Origin: Campylobacter taeniopygiae
Lineage (GTDB): Bacteria > Campylobacterota > Campylobacteria > Campylobacterales > Campylobacteraceae
Length of the DNA: 64,000 nt
Assembly: GCF_005406225.1 (NCBI RefSeq)
Contig: NZ_NXLY01000008.1
Coordinates: 30,908 to 94,907, forward strand
Direction: 5' to 3'
Shown piece by piece: positions 18,028-27,030 of this stretch. The notes beneath the pieces were generated by a model. That model worked only from the letters and a program-made list of their open reading frames with translations, had not been told where the DNA came from and did not search any database. The position numbers were made by a program, and so were the translations under genes. Numbering within the stretch: the first letter of the stretch is position 1; every line of letters begins with the position of its first letter.

Positions 18028-19488
18028 TTAAATAAGCTTAAATTTGGTTTTTCCTGTTTTATCAAAATGTTTTCCTTGTAATATAATATCTGCCACACTT
18101 TCCCAAACGTGCTTTTCGTCAATATAAACAATATCAAAAGTATTATCACGCATTAAGGATTGATAATTAACTTTTTTAGGAGCATATTTTACGATATAAT
18201 AAGGATTTTGAGCAAAATTTTCAATTTTTAATTTGCAAAGCAAATCCAAATCTGAAGTGACAACTAAAAATTTTCTCCTTTGTTCCTTTGCGATTTTTTG
18301 AATATAAATTAAAAGTTTTTGATCGAATGGATTAAGAGCTGATTTATTTAACCTGCTTAAATAATGTTCTGCAAAAGAAAGAGAACAAAAAGAATTTTCT
18401 ATATTAGTCATTGAAAAATAAGAATTTTTTACCCCTGAAGATTTTATTGATAAATGCCAAATTTTAATATCCATAATCGTAGCACATAGATTAAGCCCTG
18501 TAACTATTTTTTTAAAAAGTTTTTCACGAGAAAGTTTAAAAGCATTTTCAAAAATATTATAATTTTTTTTATAAAAGTCTTCCTGAAGAGCTTGTAATCT
18601 TTTAAGTGAGGTTTTATAGCCTTCTGATTCTTTTTGCAGGTTTTCTAATCTTTCTTGACGTGCTTTAATTTTTTCTTGATCAGGATTGGCTGCTTTGGAT
18701 TTAAGATTAATTTCAGATTGTAAGGTTTTCATTTGAGCTTCAATGGATGCGAGTCTATTTTTTTTAGTGTCTATAGTTGCTATAAGAGCTTGATAATGAC
18801 ACTGTAAAGATAAAAAAGTTTCGTTAAAAATTTTAGTTATATTAGGCTTACGATCTGTAGCCATTTGTTTATAAGAATTTTCTAGGTGCATCATAATGCT
18901 TTTTAAGGCATTAAATTGAGTTTGATCAATAGAGTTGTCCATAAAAATAAGGGTATCATAAGCCTTAAATAAAAATCTTTTAATGATTACATAATCTAAA
19001 ATACACGGAATATCTTTTTCATCTTCTAAATTTGCTTGTAAAGTTTCTACGGATAAAATTTCGTGAGCAAAATATTTTTGTATAGCTTGAGGAATGGTAA
19101 AAGATAAAGGAATTTTCTCAATAGAATCAAAATCTATGGTTCTATAAAGTTCTGTAATATAAGCACTTCTTCTTGAATTTTGCAAATCTTCCAATTCATC
19201 ATCATCATTTGTTTTCCAAAAATCATTTTCTGTAATAAAATCTCCTTCTTTAAATTCTTGAAATTTAGAAGGTCTTATACTTGTAATTGTTTTATTAACA
19301 GGAGCAGGTGCTCCATTTGCATTTTTATTTTCAGCTGAAAGAGTTCTAAACTCCACAAACATTCCAACTGTAGGCATACTTTTCTTATCATTCCAAATTT
19401 GACGATTAAAATCAAAAAAGGTATTTGCTGAATTTGTAACAGTCCCTCGTCCTGTAGAGTCCATATAGATAGCTATCTTTCCGTGCAT
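18028..19488 (-). CDS. Uncharacterised protein with cold-shock-like N-terminus and coiled coil
   Basis: I do not recognise this 486-aa protein as a named family. Residues 1-50 (GKIAIYMDSTGRGTVTNS...FFDFNRQIW...PTVGMFVEF) resemble a cold-shock/OB-fold domain found at the N-terminus of several uncharacterised proteins. Residues about 230-320 form a Lys/Glu/Gln-rich coiled coil (RLASIEAQMKTLQSEINLKS). The C-terminal 90 residues contain FLVVTSDLDLLCKLK and FDIVYIDEKHVWESVADIIL. There is no signal peptide or membrane helix, so it should be cytoplasmic. RNA binding is plausible but unproven. AAGGATG precedes the ATG. A homologue is conserved at this place in C. jejuni (recalled Cj1249). Confidence 0.7.
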   Translation of the reverse strand: MHGKIAIYMDSTGRGTVTNSANTFFDFNRQIWNDKKSMPTVGMFVEFRTLSAENKNANGAPAPVNKTITSIRPSKFQEFKEGDFITENDFWKTNDDDELEDLQNSRRSAYITELYRTIDFDSIEKIPLSFTIPQAIQKYFAHEILSVETLQANLEDEKDIPCILDYVIIKRFLFKAYDTLIFMDNSIDQTQFNALKSIMMHLENSYKQMATDRKPNITKIFNETFLSLQCHYQALIATIDTKKNRLASIEAQMKTLQSEINLKSKAANPDQEKIKARQERLENLQKESEGYKTSLKRLQALQEDFYKKNYNIFENAFKLSREKLFKKIVTGLNLCATIMDIKIWHLSIKSSGVKNSYFSMTNIENSFCSLSFAEHYLSRLNKSALNPFDQKLLIYIQKIAKEQRRKFLVVTSDLDLLCKLKIENFAQNPYYIVKYAPKKVNYQSLMRDNTFDIVYIDEKHVWESVADIILQGKHFDKTGKTKFKLI

Positions 19489-19600
19489 ATTTCATCCTTG
19501 AAATGTTTTAAAAGGATATTTTAACTTTATTTTTATAAAATTTTAATAATAGATTTAAGATTTTTATTATTAAAATTCACATTAATTTCACATATTTTTT

Positions 19601-19606
19601 TATAAT
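19601..19606 (+). promoter_or_regulatory. -10 box for the methyltransferase gene at 19649
   Basis: TATAAT in a T-rich stretch, 43 bases before the ATG, in the 160-base gap between divergent genes. The remainder of that gap (19489-19600) is plain AT-rich DNA in which I see no further element. Confidence 0.45.
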
Positions 19607-19648
19607 TATTATTTTTTTTAGGATATTTTATTTTTTTAAAGGATAATT

Positions 19649-20206
19649 ATGTTTTTTTATTATTATTTAAAAAATCCTAAACAAGTGGGAGCTTTGTGTC
19701 CTAGTTCTAAAAAATTAAGAAAAGCAATCACTCAAAATATAGGTTTAGAAAGTGTTAAAAATATAGTTGAAATAGGACCAGGAACAGGAGCATTTACAGA
19801 AGCCATACTTCAAAGAAAACATAAGGATGCTAAATTTTTTGCGATAGAAATTAATGATCAAATGGCACAAAAACTTTCTAAAAAATATGAAAATTTAGAT
19901 TTGCAAATTGGAAATGCCGAGAATTTAGAGTATTTTTTATATCAAAGATCTATGTCAAATGTAGATGTTGTAGTTTCTGGAATTCCTTGGGCTTTGTTAA
20001 AAAATCATGAACAAGAAAAGCTTTTAAACGCAATTTATAAAAATTTATCCAAAGGTGGATATTTTACCACTTTTGCTTATATAATTCCAAGCCCTTCGAG
20101 TAGGGCTTTTCGTTTAAAAATATTTGAACTTTTTAGTGAAGTTAAAATTTCAAAAATAGTGTGGCAAAATATCCCACCGGCCATAGTGTATTATTGTAAG
20201 AAATAA
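19649..20206 (+). CDS. SAM-dependent methyltransferase, phospholipid N-methyltransferase-like
   Basis: A 185-aa class I methyltransferase. The N-terminus (YYYLKNPKQVGALCPSSKKLRKAI) and SAM loop IVEIGPGTGAFTEAI resemble the PmtA-type phosphatidylethanolamine N-methyltransferases and the KsgA fold; VVVSGIPWALL takes the place of the NIPY-like motif IV. The substrate cannot be assigned from sequence, and Campylobacter is not known for phosphatidylcholine. AAAGGATAATT precedes the ATG. It ends one base before the convergent guaA. Confidence 0.72.
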   Translation: MFFYYYLKNPKQVGALCPSSKKLRKAITQNIGLESVKNIVEIGPGTGAFTEAILQRKHKDAKFFAIEINDQMAQKLSKKYENLDLQIGNAENLEYFLYQRSMSNVDVVVSGIPWALLKNHEQEKLLNAIYKNLSKGGYFTTFAYIIPSPSSRAFRLKIFELFSEVKISKIVWQNIPPAIVYYCKK

Positions 20207-21742
20207 TTACTCCCATTCTATTGTTGCGGGTGGCTTGCTTGATATATCATAAACTACGCGATTGATTCCTTTTACTTCATTGATAATACGACGACTGATA
20301 TTTTCTAAAATTTCATAAGGTAGATGTGAAAAAGTTGCGGTCATTCCATCACTTGCATCTACAATACGCACACAAATAGTATTGTCATAAGTGCGATTAT
20401 CTCCCATAACGCCGACACTTTTTACATTTAAGAGCACACAAAATGCTTGCCATGTTTTATCATACCAACCAGTACTTTTTAATTCTTCAAGTAAAATAAC
20501 ATCTGCTTGTCTAAGTAGATTTAAACTAGGGCGATTAACTTCACCCATAATGCGTATGGCAAGGCCAGGTCCAGGAAAAGGATGACGATAGACAACTTCT
20601 TTACTTAAACCTAGTTCCAAACCTAAGGTTCTTACTTCATCTTTAAAAATTTCTTTCAAAGGTTCGATAAGTTTTAGATTCATTTTTTCAGGTAAGCCTC
20701 CGACGTTGTGATGACTTTTAATAGTCTTGCTAGCGCCGATGACTGAACTTTCAATGATATCGGTATAAAGAGTGCCTTGAGCGAGATATTTAACATCGCT
20801 ATGTTTTTTTGCTTCTTGTTCAAAAACTTCTATAAAGGTGTTTCCTATGATTTTTCTTTTTTGTTCAGGATCGATTACTCCGGCTAAACGACTTAGAAAA
20901 ATTTCACTCGCATCAATGCTTATAAGATCTGTTTTTAGTGTGTTTTTAAACATAAATTCTACTTGTTCACGTTCGTTAGCACGCAATAAGCCATTATCTA
21001 CAAAAACAACGATGACTTGTTTTTTAATCGCACTTGATAAAAGTGCTGCCACAACACTACTATCAACCCCACCACTTACAGCACATAAAACTTTATCATT
21101 TCCAACTTCTTCGCGAATTTTTTCTGTTTGAGTTTTAGCAAAAGAGCCCATATTCCAAACACTTTCGCAATTACAAGCGTATTTGGCAAAATTTTTCAAA
21201 ATGTTTTTACCAAATTCGCTGTGCTGAACTTCTGGGTGAAATTGTAAAGCAAAGAATTTCTTTTCTTCATTAGCAAAGACGCAAAAAGGACTATTTTCAC
21301 TCGTTGCTAAAACTTCAAAGCCTTGAGGTAAATTTTCTACTTTATCAGAATGACTCATCCATACGGTTTGTTTTTTAGGTAAATTTTTAAATAATGCACT
21401 ATCTTTTTGAATTTCTATGGTTGCTTTTCCATATTCTTTGTGTCCTGCTGGAGCAACACTAGCGCTAAAATGATGTGCCATTAGTTGCATACCATAACAA
21501 ATTCCAAGAATAGGTAAGCCCAAATCAAAAACACCTTTGTCGCAAAAATAAGCATCGGTTGCATAAACACTTGCTGGACCACCGCTTAATATAATGCCTT
21601 TAGGTTCTTTTGCTTTAATATCAGCTAAGCTTACATTAAAGGGTAAAATTTCCGCATAAACCCCTTGTTCTCTTAATCTTCTAGCGATTAATTGTGTGTA
21701 TTGAGAGCCAAAATCTAAAACTAAAATATCTGCTTTTTTCAT
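20207..21742 (-). CDS. guaA: GMP synthase (glutamine-hydrolysing)
   Basis: GuaA aminates XMP to GMP. The 511-aa protein has the class I glutaminase domain (catalytic Cys82 in GICYGMQ, and FHPE for the His/Glu), the N-type ATP pyrophosphatase P-loop [10 protein letters not shown], and the C-terminal dimerisation domain ending ATIEWE. The start [14 protein letters not shown] at 21742 gives the normal length; nine extra in-frame codons upstream run into the small lipoprotein gene. The ribosome site is GGTGGTGAT, which overlaps the stop of that gene. Confidence 0.96.
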   Translation of the reverse strand: MKKADILVLDFGSQYTQLIARRLREQGVYAEILPFNVSLADIKAKEPKGIILSGGPASVYATDAYFCDKGVFDLGLPILGICYGMQLMAHHFSASVAPAGHKEYGKATIEIQKDSALFKNLPKKQTVWMSHSDKVENLPQGFEVLATSENSPFCVFANEEKKFFALQFHPEVQHSEFGKNILKNFAKYACNCESVWNMGSFAKTQTEKIREEVGNDKVLCAVSGGVDSSVVAALLSSAIKKQVIVVFVDNGLLRANEREQVEFMFKNTLKTDLISIDASEIFLSRLAGVIDPEQKRKIIGNTFIEVFEQEAKKHSDVKYLAQGTLYTDIIESSVIGASKTIKSHHNVGGLPEKMNLKLIEPLKEIFKDEVRTLGLELGLSKEVVYRHPFPGPGLAIRIMGEVNRPSLNLLRQADVILLEELKSTGWYDKTWQAFCVLLNVKSVGVMGDNRTYDNTICVRIVDASDGMTATFSHLPYEILENISRRIINEVKGINRVVYDISSKPPATIEWE

Positions 21743-21746
21743 TATA

Positions 21747-21902
21747 TCACCACCTATTGAGTTGTTCATATTTTTTAATGCTTTTTATAGAGCCATTTTG
21801 TTCATAAGTCGTGTATTGTGGATCGCCTTTATATCCACAAGAGCACAAAAAAATTAAGAAAAAAAATGATAAAATTATTTTATGGTAAAAATTCAAAATC
21901 AA
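21747..21902 (-). CDS. LptM-like small lipoprotein (probable)
   Basis: A short open frame encodes a hydrophobic leader ([14 protein letters not shown]) followed by [16 protein letters not shown]. The pattern of a lipidated Cys followed directly by GxKGxxxY is that of LptM (YifL), a small lipoprotein that helps LptD fold and oxidise. The mature part has about 30 residues. No ATG fits; the likely start is TTG at 21902 (or 21896), without a good ribosome site, so the 5' end is uncertain. It ends four bases before guaA and its 5' end overlaps the divergent gene at 21882. It could be missed by gene callers. Confidence 0.5.
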   Translation of the reverse strand: MILNFYHKIILSFFFLIFLCSCGYKGDPQYTTYEQNGSIKSIKKYEQLNRW

Positions 21903-22355
21903 AAAACGATTAGAAATGTTAGTGCTATTGTTAATGATTTGATGAGTAAATCTCATTATAAACCTTTAAAAACCTTGTTTTTTTGTAAAGATTTTTTAAA
22001 TTCTTTACCACCCGCAAAGCAACGTTTAATAGCTAGGATTTATATAAAAAATGATATTTTAAATATCATTACTTCGCATCCTGCAGGCTTTCAAGAATTA
22101 AATCATGATAATAGCAAAATTTATATTAAAATTCTCATAAAAAAATACGCCCAAGTGTATCCTTTAAGTGGTTTTTCAAACATAAAAGATATCAGAGTGA
22201 TGACGCAAAAATATAGCTTTAGTGTTAAAAATGAAGAAAATATCAAAAAAAATCCATACATAGAATTAAGTTTGGGCTGTTTTAAAAATACTTTAGAAAA
22301 TAAAGTGTTAGCAAATAAATTTGAAGAATTAAGGCAAATTATAAAAAATGCTTGA
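21882..22355 (+). CDS. Uncharacterised protein, possibly DciA/DUF721-like
   Basis: A 157-aa basic cytoplasmic protein directly upstream of uvrC, overlapping it by 8 bases. Residues 1-70 (an N-terminal helix, then LKTLFFCKDFLNSLPPAKQRLIARIYIKNDILNIITSHPAGFQEL over positions 29-73) recall the DUF721/DciA fold, in which a helix is followed by strands with a short L-x-I-x-x-x-H/S-P pattern. DciA loads the replicative helicase. The similarity is weak and judged by eye. A TAAAAT box ends six bases before the ATG, so the mRNA may be nearly leaderless. Confidence 0.55.
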   Translation: MVKIQNQKTIRNVSAIVNDLMSKSHYKPLKTLFFCKDFLNSLPPAKQRLIARIYIKNDILNIITSHPAGFQELNHDNSKIYIKILIKKYAQVYPLSGFSNIKDIRVMTQKYSFSVKNEENIKKNPYIELSLGCFKNTLENKVLANKFEELRQIIKNA

Positions 22356-24165
22356 AAAATCATCTAAAAATATTTTAGAAAAAGAATTGCAAACCTTACC
22401 TCAAAAACCAGGTGTTTATCAGTATTTTGATCAAAATGGAAAACTTTTGTATGTGGGCAAGGCGAAGAATTTAAAAAATAGGGTTAGGAGTTATTTTACC
22501 TTTCGTCCTAAATTGTGTGCAAATAGTAAAAATTCTTTAAGAATACAAAAAATGATAGAAGAGGCAGTTCATTTAGAATTTATCACAACCAATTCAGAAG
22601 CTGATGCTTTAATTTTGGAAAATTCTTTTATCAAGCAATTGCATCCAAAATACAATATACTTTTAAGAGATGATAAAACTTACCCTTATATCTATGTTGA
22701 TTTTAATGAAGATTTTCCACGTTTTCAAAGCACAAGAAAACTTATAAAAAAAACTAAAATTAGATATTTTGGACCCTTTTTTAAAGGAGTTAAAGAGCTT
22801 TTAAACGCCCTTTATTTGTATTATCCTTTGAAACAAAAAGCAAATTGTAAAAATCCTTGTATTTTTTATCAAATTCATCGTTGTTTAGCACCTTGTGATA
22901 ATGGAGTTACTCAAGAAGAATATAAAAAAATCCTAGATAACGCTATTAATGCGCTTTTAAATCCTAGTATTTTAATTAAAAATTTAGAAAAACAAATGCT
23001 TAGTCTAGCTCAAAATGAAAATTATGAAGAAGCAGCTAAGGTAAGAGATCAAATCACTACTATTAAAGATTTGGAGGTAAAAATTCAAATTGATATTGCT
23101 AAATTGGAGGATTTTGAGATTTTTGCGGTTGCTTTTAGAGATTCTATGCTTTCAACGATTCGTTTTGTGGTGCAAAATGGAAAGATTATCAGTGTAAATT
23201 CTAAAACAACCCTTTTAAAAAATGCTTTAAGTTTTGAAAAAAATGAAATTTATAAACAACTTATTTTAGAGAATTTTAATACCGATACGCCTTTAATAGC
23301 TAATACTATTTATACTTATGAAGAATTTGATGATAGAGAGCTTTTAGAGGAAATTTTAAGCAAACGCTTTGAGAAAAAAATCAGTATCAAGATGCCAAAA
23401 ATAGGGGAAAAAAGAAAAATTTGTGATCTTGCTTTTGAAAATGCACTTTTAAATATAGAAAAAGAACAAAAAAATAGCAATTTTAAAATACAAAAAGAGA
23501 TTCAAGAGTATTTTGAACTTGAAAATTTTCCAAATCATATTGAAATTTTTGATAATTCTCATTTACAAGGGATTGCAAATGTTGGAGCTATGGTGGTTTA
23601 TAAATTTGGATCATGGGATAAAAACTCATATAGAAAATTTCATCTTGAATATCAAAATGATTATGAGCAGATGCGAGAAGTTTTAACACGTAGGGCTTTG
23701 GATTTTCAAAACAACACCCCACCTGATTTATGGCTTATAGATGGTGGAAAAGCTTTATTGGAACTAGCAAAAGATATTGTTTTAAGTAGTGGTGCTAATA
23801 TAGATATTTTAGCCATTTCTAAAGAAAAAATTGATGCAAAAGCGCATAGAGCTAAAGGAGGCGCTAAAGATAAAATTCATTCTTTTAGTGGCGAGTTTTC
23901 TTTGAGTGTGGATGATAAAAAATTGCAATTTTTGCAAAAATTAAGAGATGAGGCACATCGTTTTGCTATAAGTTTTCATCAAAAAACAAAGAAAAAACAA
24001 GATTTAGAAAGTTCCAAATTGGTTAAATTGGGCTTAAACGTAGGAGTAATACATAAACTTTTAGCTTATTATGGGAATTTTGAATCTATCTATAAAGCAA
24101 ATTTTGATGAACTTTGCACTCTTATAGGTAAAAAGGCGGCGCAAAAATTAAAAGATATAAAATGA
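22348..24165 (+). CDS. uvrC: Excinuclease ABC subunit C
   Basis: UvrC makes both incisions in nucleotide-excision repair. The 605-aa protein has the N-terminal GIY-YIG nuclease (KPGVYQYFDQNGKLLYVGKA read from about residue 20), a Cys-rich linker (CKNPCIFYQIHRCLAPC), the UvrB-binding UVR segment near residues 205-240 (NENYEEAAKVRDQI), the C-terminal RNase H-like nuclease (DNSHLQG, LWLIDGGKALL) and a terminal helix-hairpin-helix (GNFESIYKANFDELCTLIG). The length is normal for the genus. Confidence 0.96.
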   Translation: MLEKSSKNILEKELQTLPQKPGVYQYFDQNGKLLYVGKAKNLKNRVRSYFTFRPKLCANSKNSLRIQKMIEEAVHLEFITTNSEADALILENSFIKQLHPKYNILLRDDKTYPYIYVDFNEDFPRFQSTRKLIKKTKIRYFGPFFKGVKELLNALYLYYPLKQKANCKNPCIFYQIHRCLAPCDNGVTQEEYKKILDNAINALLNPSILIKNLEKQMLSLAQNENYEEAAKVRDQITTIKDLEVKIQIDIAKLEDFEIFAVAFRDSMLSTIRFVVQNGKIISVNSKTTLLKNALSFEKNEIYKQLILENFNTDTPLIANTIYTYEEFDDRELLEEILSKRFEKKISIKMPKIGEKRKICDLAFENALLNIEKEQKNSNFKIQKEIQEYFELENFPNHIEIFDNSHLQGIANVGAMVVYKFGSWDKNSYRKFHLEYQNDYEQMREVLTRRALDFQNNTPPDLWLIDGGKALLELAKDIVLSSGANIDILAISKEKIDAKAHRAKGGAKDKIHSFSGEFSLSVDDKKLQFLQKLRDEAHRFAISFHQKTKKKQDLESSKLVKLGLNVGVIHKLLAYYGNFESIYKANFDELCTLIGKKAAQKLKDIK

Positions 24166-24167
24166 AA

Positions 24168-25070
24168 TCAAGCTTTGTAAAATCGGACACCTGCAAGATC
24201 AATGATTTTTACTTCATTTTTTTGGATTAATTCTTGCAAAAGAATTTTAGAACTTTCATTAAAAGTGTGTTCTACATCGATTTGACTTTGTGCTCTTAAA
24301 TGAAGAAATTTTAGCAATTCTTCTTTGTTTAAATCAAGTTTTTGTTCTTTATAATTTCTTTTTGCTAAAAAAACCGGTGCGCAGGTGATTAATTTTGAAA
24401 GCTCATAAAGTTTTTCTTCATCAATTGATTTGACTGGATAAGATGGAGGCCGATCAATAGTGCTTAGATCAATTCTTGTTGGTGATATTGTAGCTAAAGC
24501 GTTATTAAGAGCTATAAATTCTTCTTCATTGTCATTTAGATCTTTAACCACTAAAATTTCCATTACAAGATCGCCTTGAAATTTTGTTTTAAATTCTGCC
24601 ATTTTTTGTATCATTAATTCTAAATTGATATTTTTTAAAGCTCTATCTATACGATAAAAAGTTTTGGAAATGGCACTATCTAGACTGAATTTAACCACAT
24701 CAAGTTTCAATAAACTTTGAAATTTATTTTGATCAAGTACGGCTGTGCCGTTGCTTAAAATAAGAAGTTTTTTATTTTTAACGATTTGACGCAAAGAATT
24801 AATCAATTCATCTAAATGAGGATAAAGACTTGGTTCACCATTAGCAGTTAGTGTAAGAAAGTCAAATTCGATACCTTTATCCATAGTCATTTGAACTTCT
24901 GAAATGATTTGTGCAACTTCTACAATTTCATCTTGTTTTTCTTGCGCTTTTTTAGCTTCAAGTTCGCAATAGACGCAATCAAAATTACACTGTTTTTTAC
25001 TCGGGCTTAAATCAATTCCTAAAGATCGCCCAAAGCGTCTAGAACTTACAGGCCCAAAAACAACTTTCAT
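24168..25070 (-). CDS. Radical SAM protein (COG0731-like)
   Basis: Residues Cys28, Cys32 and Cys35 (QCNFDCVYC) form the CX3CX2C site for the 4Fe-4S cluster, and [15 protein letters not shown] is the typical GGEP-like strand. The 300-aa architecture matches the COG0731 radical SAM group related to the tRNA wyosine and MoaA enzymes; bacterial members have no agreed function. No second cluster motif is obvious. The hemE start upstream and this gene overlap as ATGA, so they are co-translated. Confidence 0.82.
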   Translation of the reverse strand: MKVVFGPVSSRRFGRSLGIDLSPSKKQCNFDCVYCELEAKKAQEKQDEIVEVAQIISEVQMTMDKGIEFDFLTLTANGEPSLYPHLDELINSLRQIVKNKKLLILSNGTAVLDQNKFQSLLKLDVVKFSLDSAISKTFYRIDRALKNINLELMIQKMAEFKTKFQGDLVMEILVVKDLNDNEEEFIALNNALATISPTRIDLSTIDRPPSYPVKSIDEEKLYELSKLITCAPVFLAKRNYKEQKLDLNKEELLKFLHLRAQSQIDVEHTFNESSKILLQELIQKNEVKIIDLAGVRFYKA

Positions 25071-26089
25071 TTAGCCGAGCTTTCTTGAACGAGCTTGATA
25101 AAATATTTAGCATTTTCAACAGGGATATCCGGTAAAATTCCATGTCCTAAATTGAAAATATGGGCTTTATTTTTCATAATTTGCAGAATTTGTCCCACGC
25201 TTTCTTTAATGGAGTTTTTATTGTATAATCTGCAAGGTTCCATATTGCCTTGAAGAGTATATTTGTGTGATAATTTATCTCGTGCTAATTCTAAAGGAGT
25301 GCTCCAATCAACCCCAAAAACATCAAAATTTCCATCGATTTTATCTAAATAGCCACTGATTCCTTTAGGGAATAAAATAACAGGTATATTAGGATATTTA
25401 TTTTTAATAAAATTAGAAATTTCAAGCATATATTTAAAAGAGAAATTAAAAAATTCACTATATTCTAAAGCACTTGCCCAACTATCAAAAATTTGCACAG
25501 CATTAGCTCCTGCTTTGATTTGTTCTTCTAAATATAGTTTTAAAACTTCTGTAAGATTTGATAAAATCAAATGCAAAAGTTCGGGGTTTTGATAAAGCAT
25601 TTTTTTACATTTTGCGTAGTTTTTGCTTCCGCCACCTTCTATCATATAAGTGGCTATAGTCCAAGGACTTCCACAAAATCCTATAAGTGCTTTATCTTTT
25701 GGAAGTTTTTCTCGAGTAAGTTTTAAGGCATCATAAACATAATTTAATTTTTGATGAGCTTTTTGAGTATCTAGTTTTTTTAAATCTTCTATGCTAGAAA
25801 TTGGATCATCAAATACAGGTCCCTCTCCTTTTTCAAAACGCAAATTCATTCCCATTTCAAGAGGAACGACTAAAATATCTGAAAAAATAATCGCCGCATC
25901 CACTTCTAAAATTTCTACAGGTTGCAAACTCACTTCAGATGCTTTTTTGTAATCTTTACATAAAGAAAGAAAATCTCCTGCTTGCTCACGGACTTGCATA
26001 TATTCAGGTAAATAGCGTCCTGCTTGACGCATCATCCAAATAGGAGTATAGGGCGTTGGTTTTTTAAAACAAGCATCAATGAAAATCAT
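25067..26089 (-). CDS. hemE: Uroporphyrinogen decarboxylase
   Basis: HemE decarboxylates uroporphyrinogen III to coproporphyrinogen III in haem synthesis. The 340-aa protein starts with [16 protein letters not shown], the family signature 1, and continues with [36 protein letters not shown] and [15 protein letters not shown]. The length is normal. A TATAAT at 26112-26117 on the minus strand gives a leader of about 16 bases with AAAGGAAAATT. It is the head of a two-gene unit with the radical SAM protein. Confidence 0.96.
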   Translation of the reverse strand: MIFIDACFKKPTPYTPIWMMRQAGRYLPEYMQVREQAGDFLSLCKDYKKASEVSLQPVEILEVDAAIIFSDILVVPLEMGMNLRFEKGEGPVFDDPISSIEDLKKLDTQKAHQKLNYVYDALKLTREKLPKDKALIGFCGSPWTIATYMIEGGGSKNYAKCKKMLYQNPELLHLILSNLTEVLKLYLEEQIKAGANAVQIFDSWASALEYSEFFNFSFKYMLEISNFIKNKYPNIPVILFPKGISGYLDKIDGNFDVFGVDWSTPLELARDKLSHKYTLQGNMEPCRLYNKNSIKESVGQILQIMKNKAHIFNLGHGILPDIPVENAKYFIKLVQESSAK

Positions 26090-26111
26090 AATTTTCCTTT
26101 ATTTTTGTAAA

Positions 26112-26117
26112 ATTATA
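26112..26117 (-). promoter_or_regulatory. -10 box for hemE
   Basis: TATAAT on the minus strand 23 bases before the hemE ATG, in the short gap after ciaC. It separates hemE from the sigma-54-driven pair upstream. Confidence 0.55.
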
Positions 26118-26160
26118 ACAAAAATTATTGAAAATTGAATCACTAATTTTTATATCTACT

Positions 26161-26670
26161 TTATACAGAAGATCCTACAGGAGCTGAAAAAGTATTGAAT
26201 AAATTTTTATTATTCTCTTCTTGTTTTTTACTAAATACGGTGGGACTATTTTTTGCATGATATTTTTCTTGAGCTTGTATTTGCATATAGCTTATATTTT
26301 CTTTGGTTTTAAGATTTAGATTATTATTTATTGAGGCTTGTTTTTCTAGATTGGAATTAAGCTTTTGCTCCATCTTTTCATTTATTTGAGTGCTTATTTT
26401 TTCTTTAGTTTGTTCTTCAAGTTTTAATCTTAAATGTTCTTTATATGCTTCTTCATCTAGAACTTTTTTCTTTTCATATTCTCCAGTTTTTTTATTTAGG
26501 ACAAGCTCTTCTTTATATTTTTTCATTTTAGACTCAACAAATTCCTCTACTTCTTTAAGTAAAGTTTTAAACGAAACATCCCATAAAGAATTTTCATCTT
26601 GCTTAGTAGTTTTGGAATTTTGACGAGAATTATTGAAATTCTCGTTTATATAATTTGAATTTATTTTCAC
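26161..26670 (-). CDS. ciaC: CiaC-like secreted invasion antigen
   Basis: The position between hemE and an MFS gene and the length of 169 aa match C. jejuni CiaC (recalled Cj1242), which is exported through the flagellar type III apparatus and is needed for full host-cell invasion. The protein is hydrophilic, very rich in Asn, Lys, Glu and Gln, with helical segments (EEFVESKMKKYKEELVLNKK) and no signal peptide, as expected for a flagellar-export substrate. It starts with GTG only two bases after the preceding stop, with no clear ribosome site, implying coupling. The identification rests on context and memory, not on a search. Confidence 0.72.
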   Translation of the reverse strand: MKINSNYINENFNNSRQNSKTTKQDENSLWDVSFKTLLKEVEEFVESKMKKYKEELVLNKKTGEYEKKKVLDEEAYKEHLRLKLEEQTKEKISTQINEKMEQKLNSNLEKQASINNNLNLKTKENISYMQIQAQEKYHAKNSPTVFSKKQEENNKNLFNTFSAPVGSSV

Positions 26671-26672
26671 AC

Positions 26673-26981
26673 TTAAATCTTTTTACTTACAGCATTTCCT
26701 GCGTCTATGGTTGCAAAAAGTTTATTGAGTAGGGTTTCTTCATTTTTTTTATATTGATCCTCTCTCATTTTTTGCCACGCATAGGATCTAAAATCTTCTC
26801 TAATAGCTCCAAGATCTAGGTCTTTATTGCTGAATTCATTAGAAGTTGTTTTTTCTTTATCTTCTTTATTTTTGACTTCATTTAAATTAGCTTGAAATTC
26901 ATCTGCTGAAGAAGTTTTTTCTTTAATTTTAGTTGTGCTAAAAACAGCGTTGGACATTTGTTTGGTATTGTCTATGGTCAT
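26673..26981 (-). CDS. Small hydrophilic protein co-transcribed with ciaC
   Basis: I do not recognise this 102-aa protein. It has no signal peptide and a disordered, Lys/Glu/Asn/Ser-rich first half, then a helical, charged second half (DFRSYAWQKMREDQYKKNEE) ending in a helix LLNKLFATIDAGNAVSKK. The composition is like that of the ciaC product and other flagellar-export substrates. It is the first gene after a sigma-54 promoter, with AAAGGAAAGCA before its ATG, and ciaC follows after two bases. It could be a co-secreted protein or a chaperone for CiaC; the sequence does not decide. Confidence 0.7.
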   Translation of the reverse strand: MTIDNTKQMSNAVFSTTKIKEKTSSADEFQANLNEVKNKEDKEKTTSNEFSNKDLDLGAIREDFRSYAWQKMREDQYKKNEETLLNKLFATIDAGNAVSKKI

Positions 26982-27014
26982 TGCTTTCCTTTAATTTTTA
27001 TACATTATAAATAC

Positions 27015-27030
27015 AAGCAAATTCTATTCC
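27015..27030 (-). promoter_or_regulatory. Sigma-54 (RpoN) promoter of the ciaC pair
   Basis: On the minus strand GGAATAGAATTTGCTT has the invariant GG and GC exactly ten bases apart, plus the Campylobacter-type TTGCTT. The predicted start is near 27005, 24 bases before the ATG at 26981. Sigma-54 with FlgR drives the hook and rod genes, so this pair should be expressed with flagellar assembly. Confidence 0.82.
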
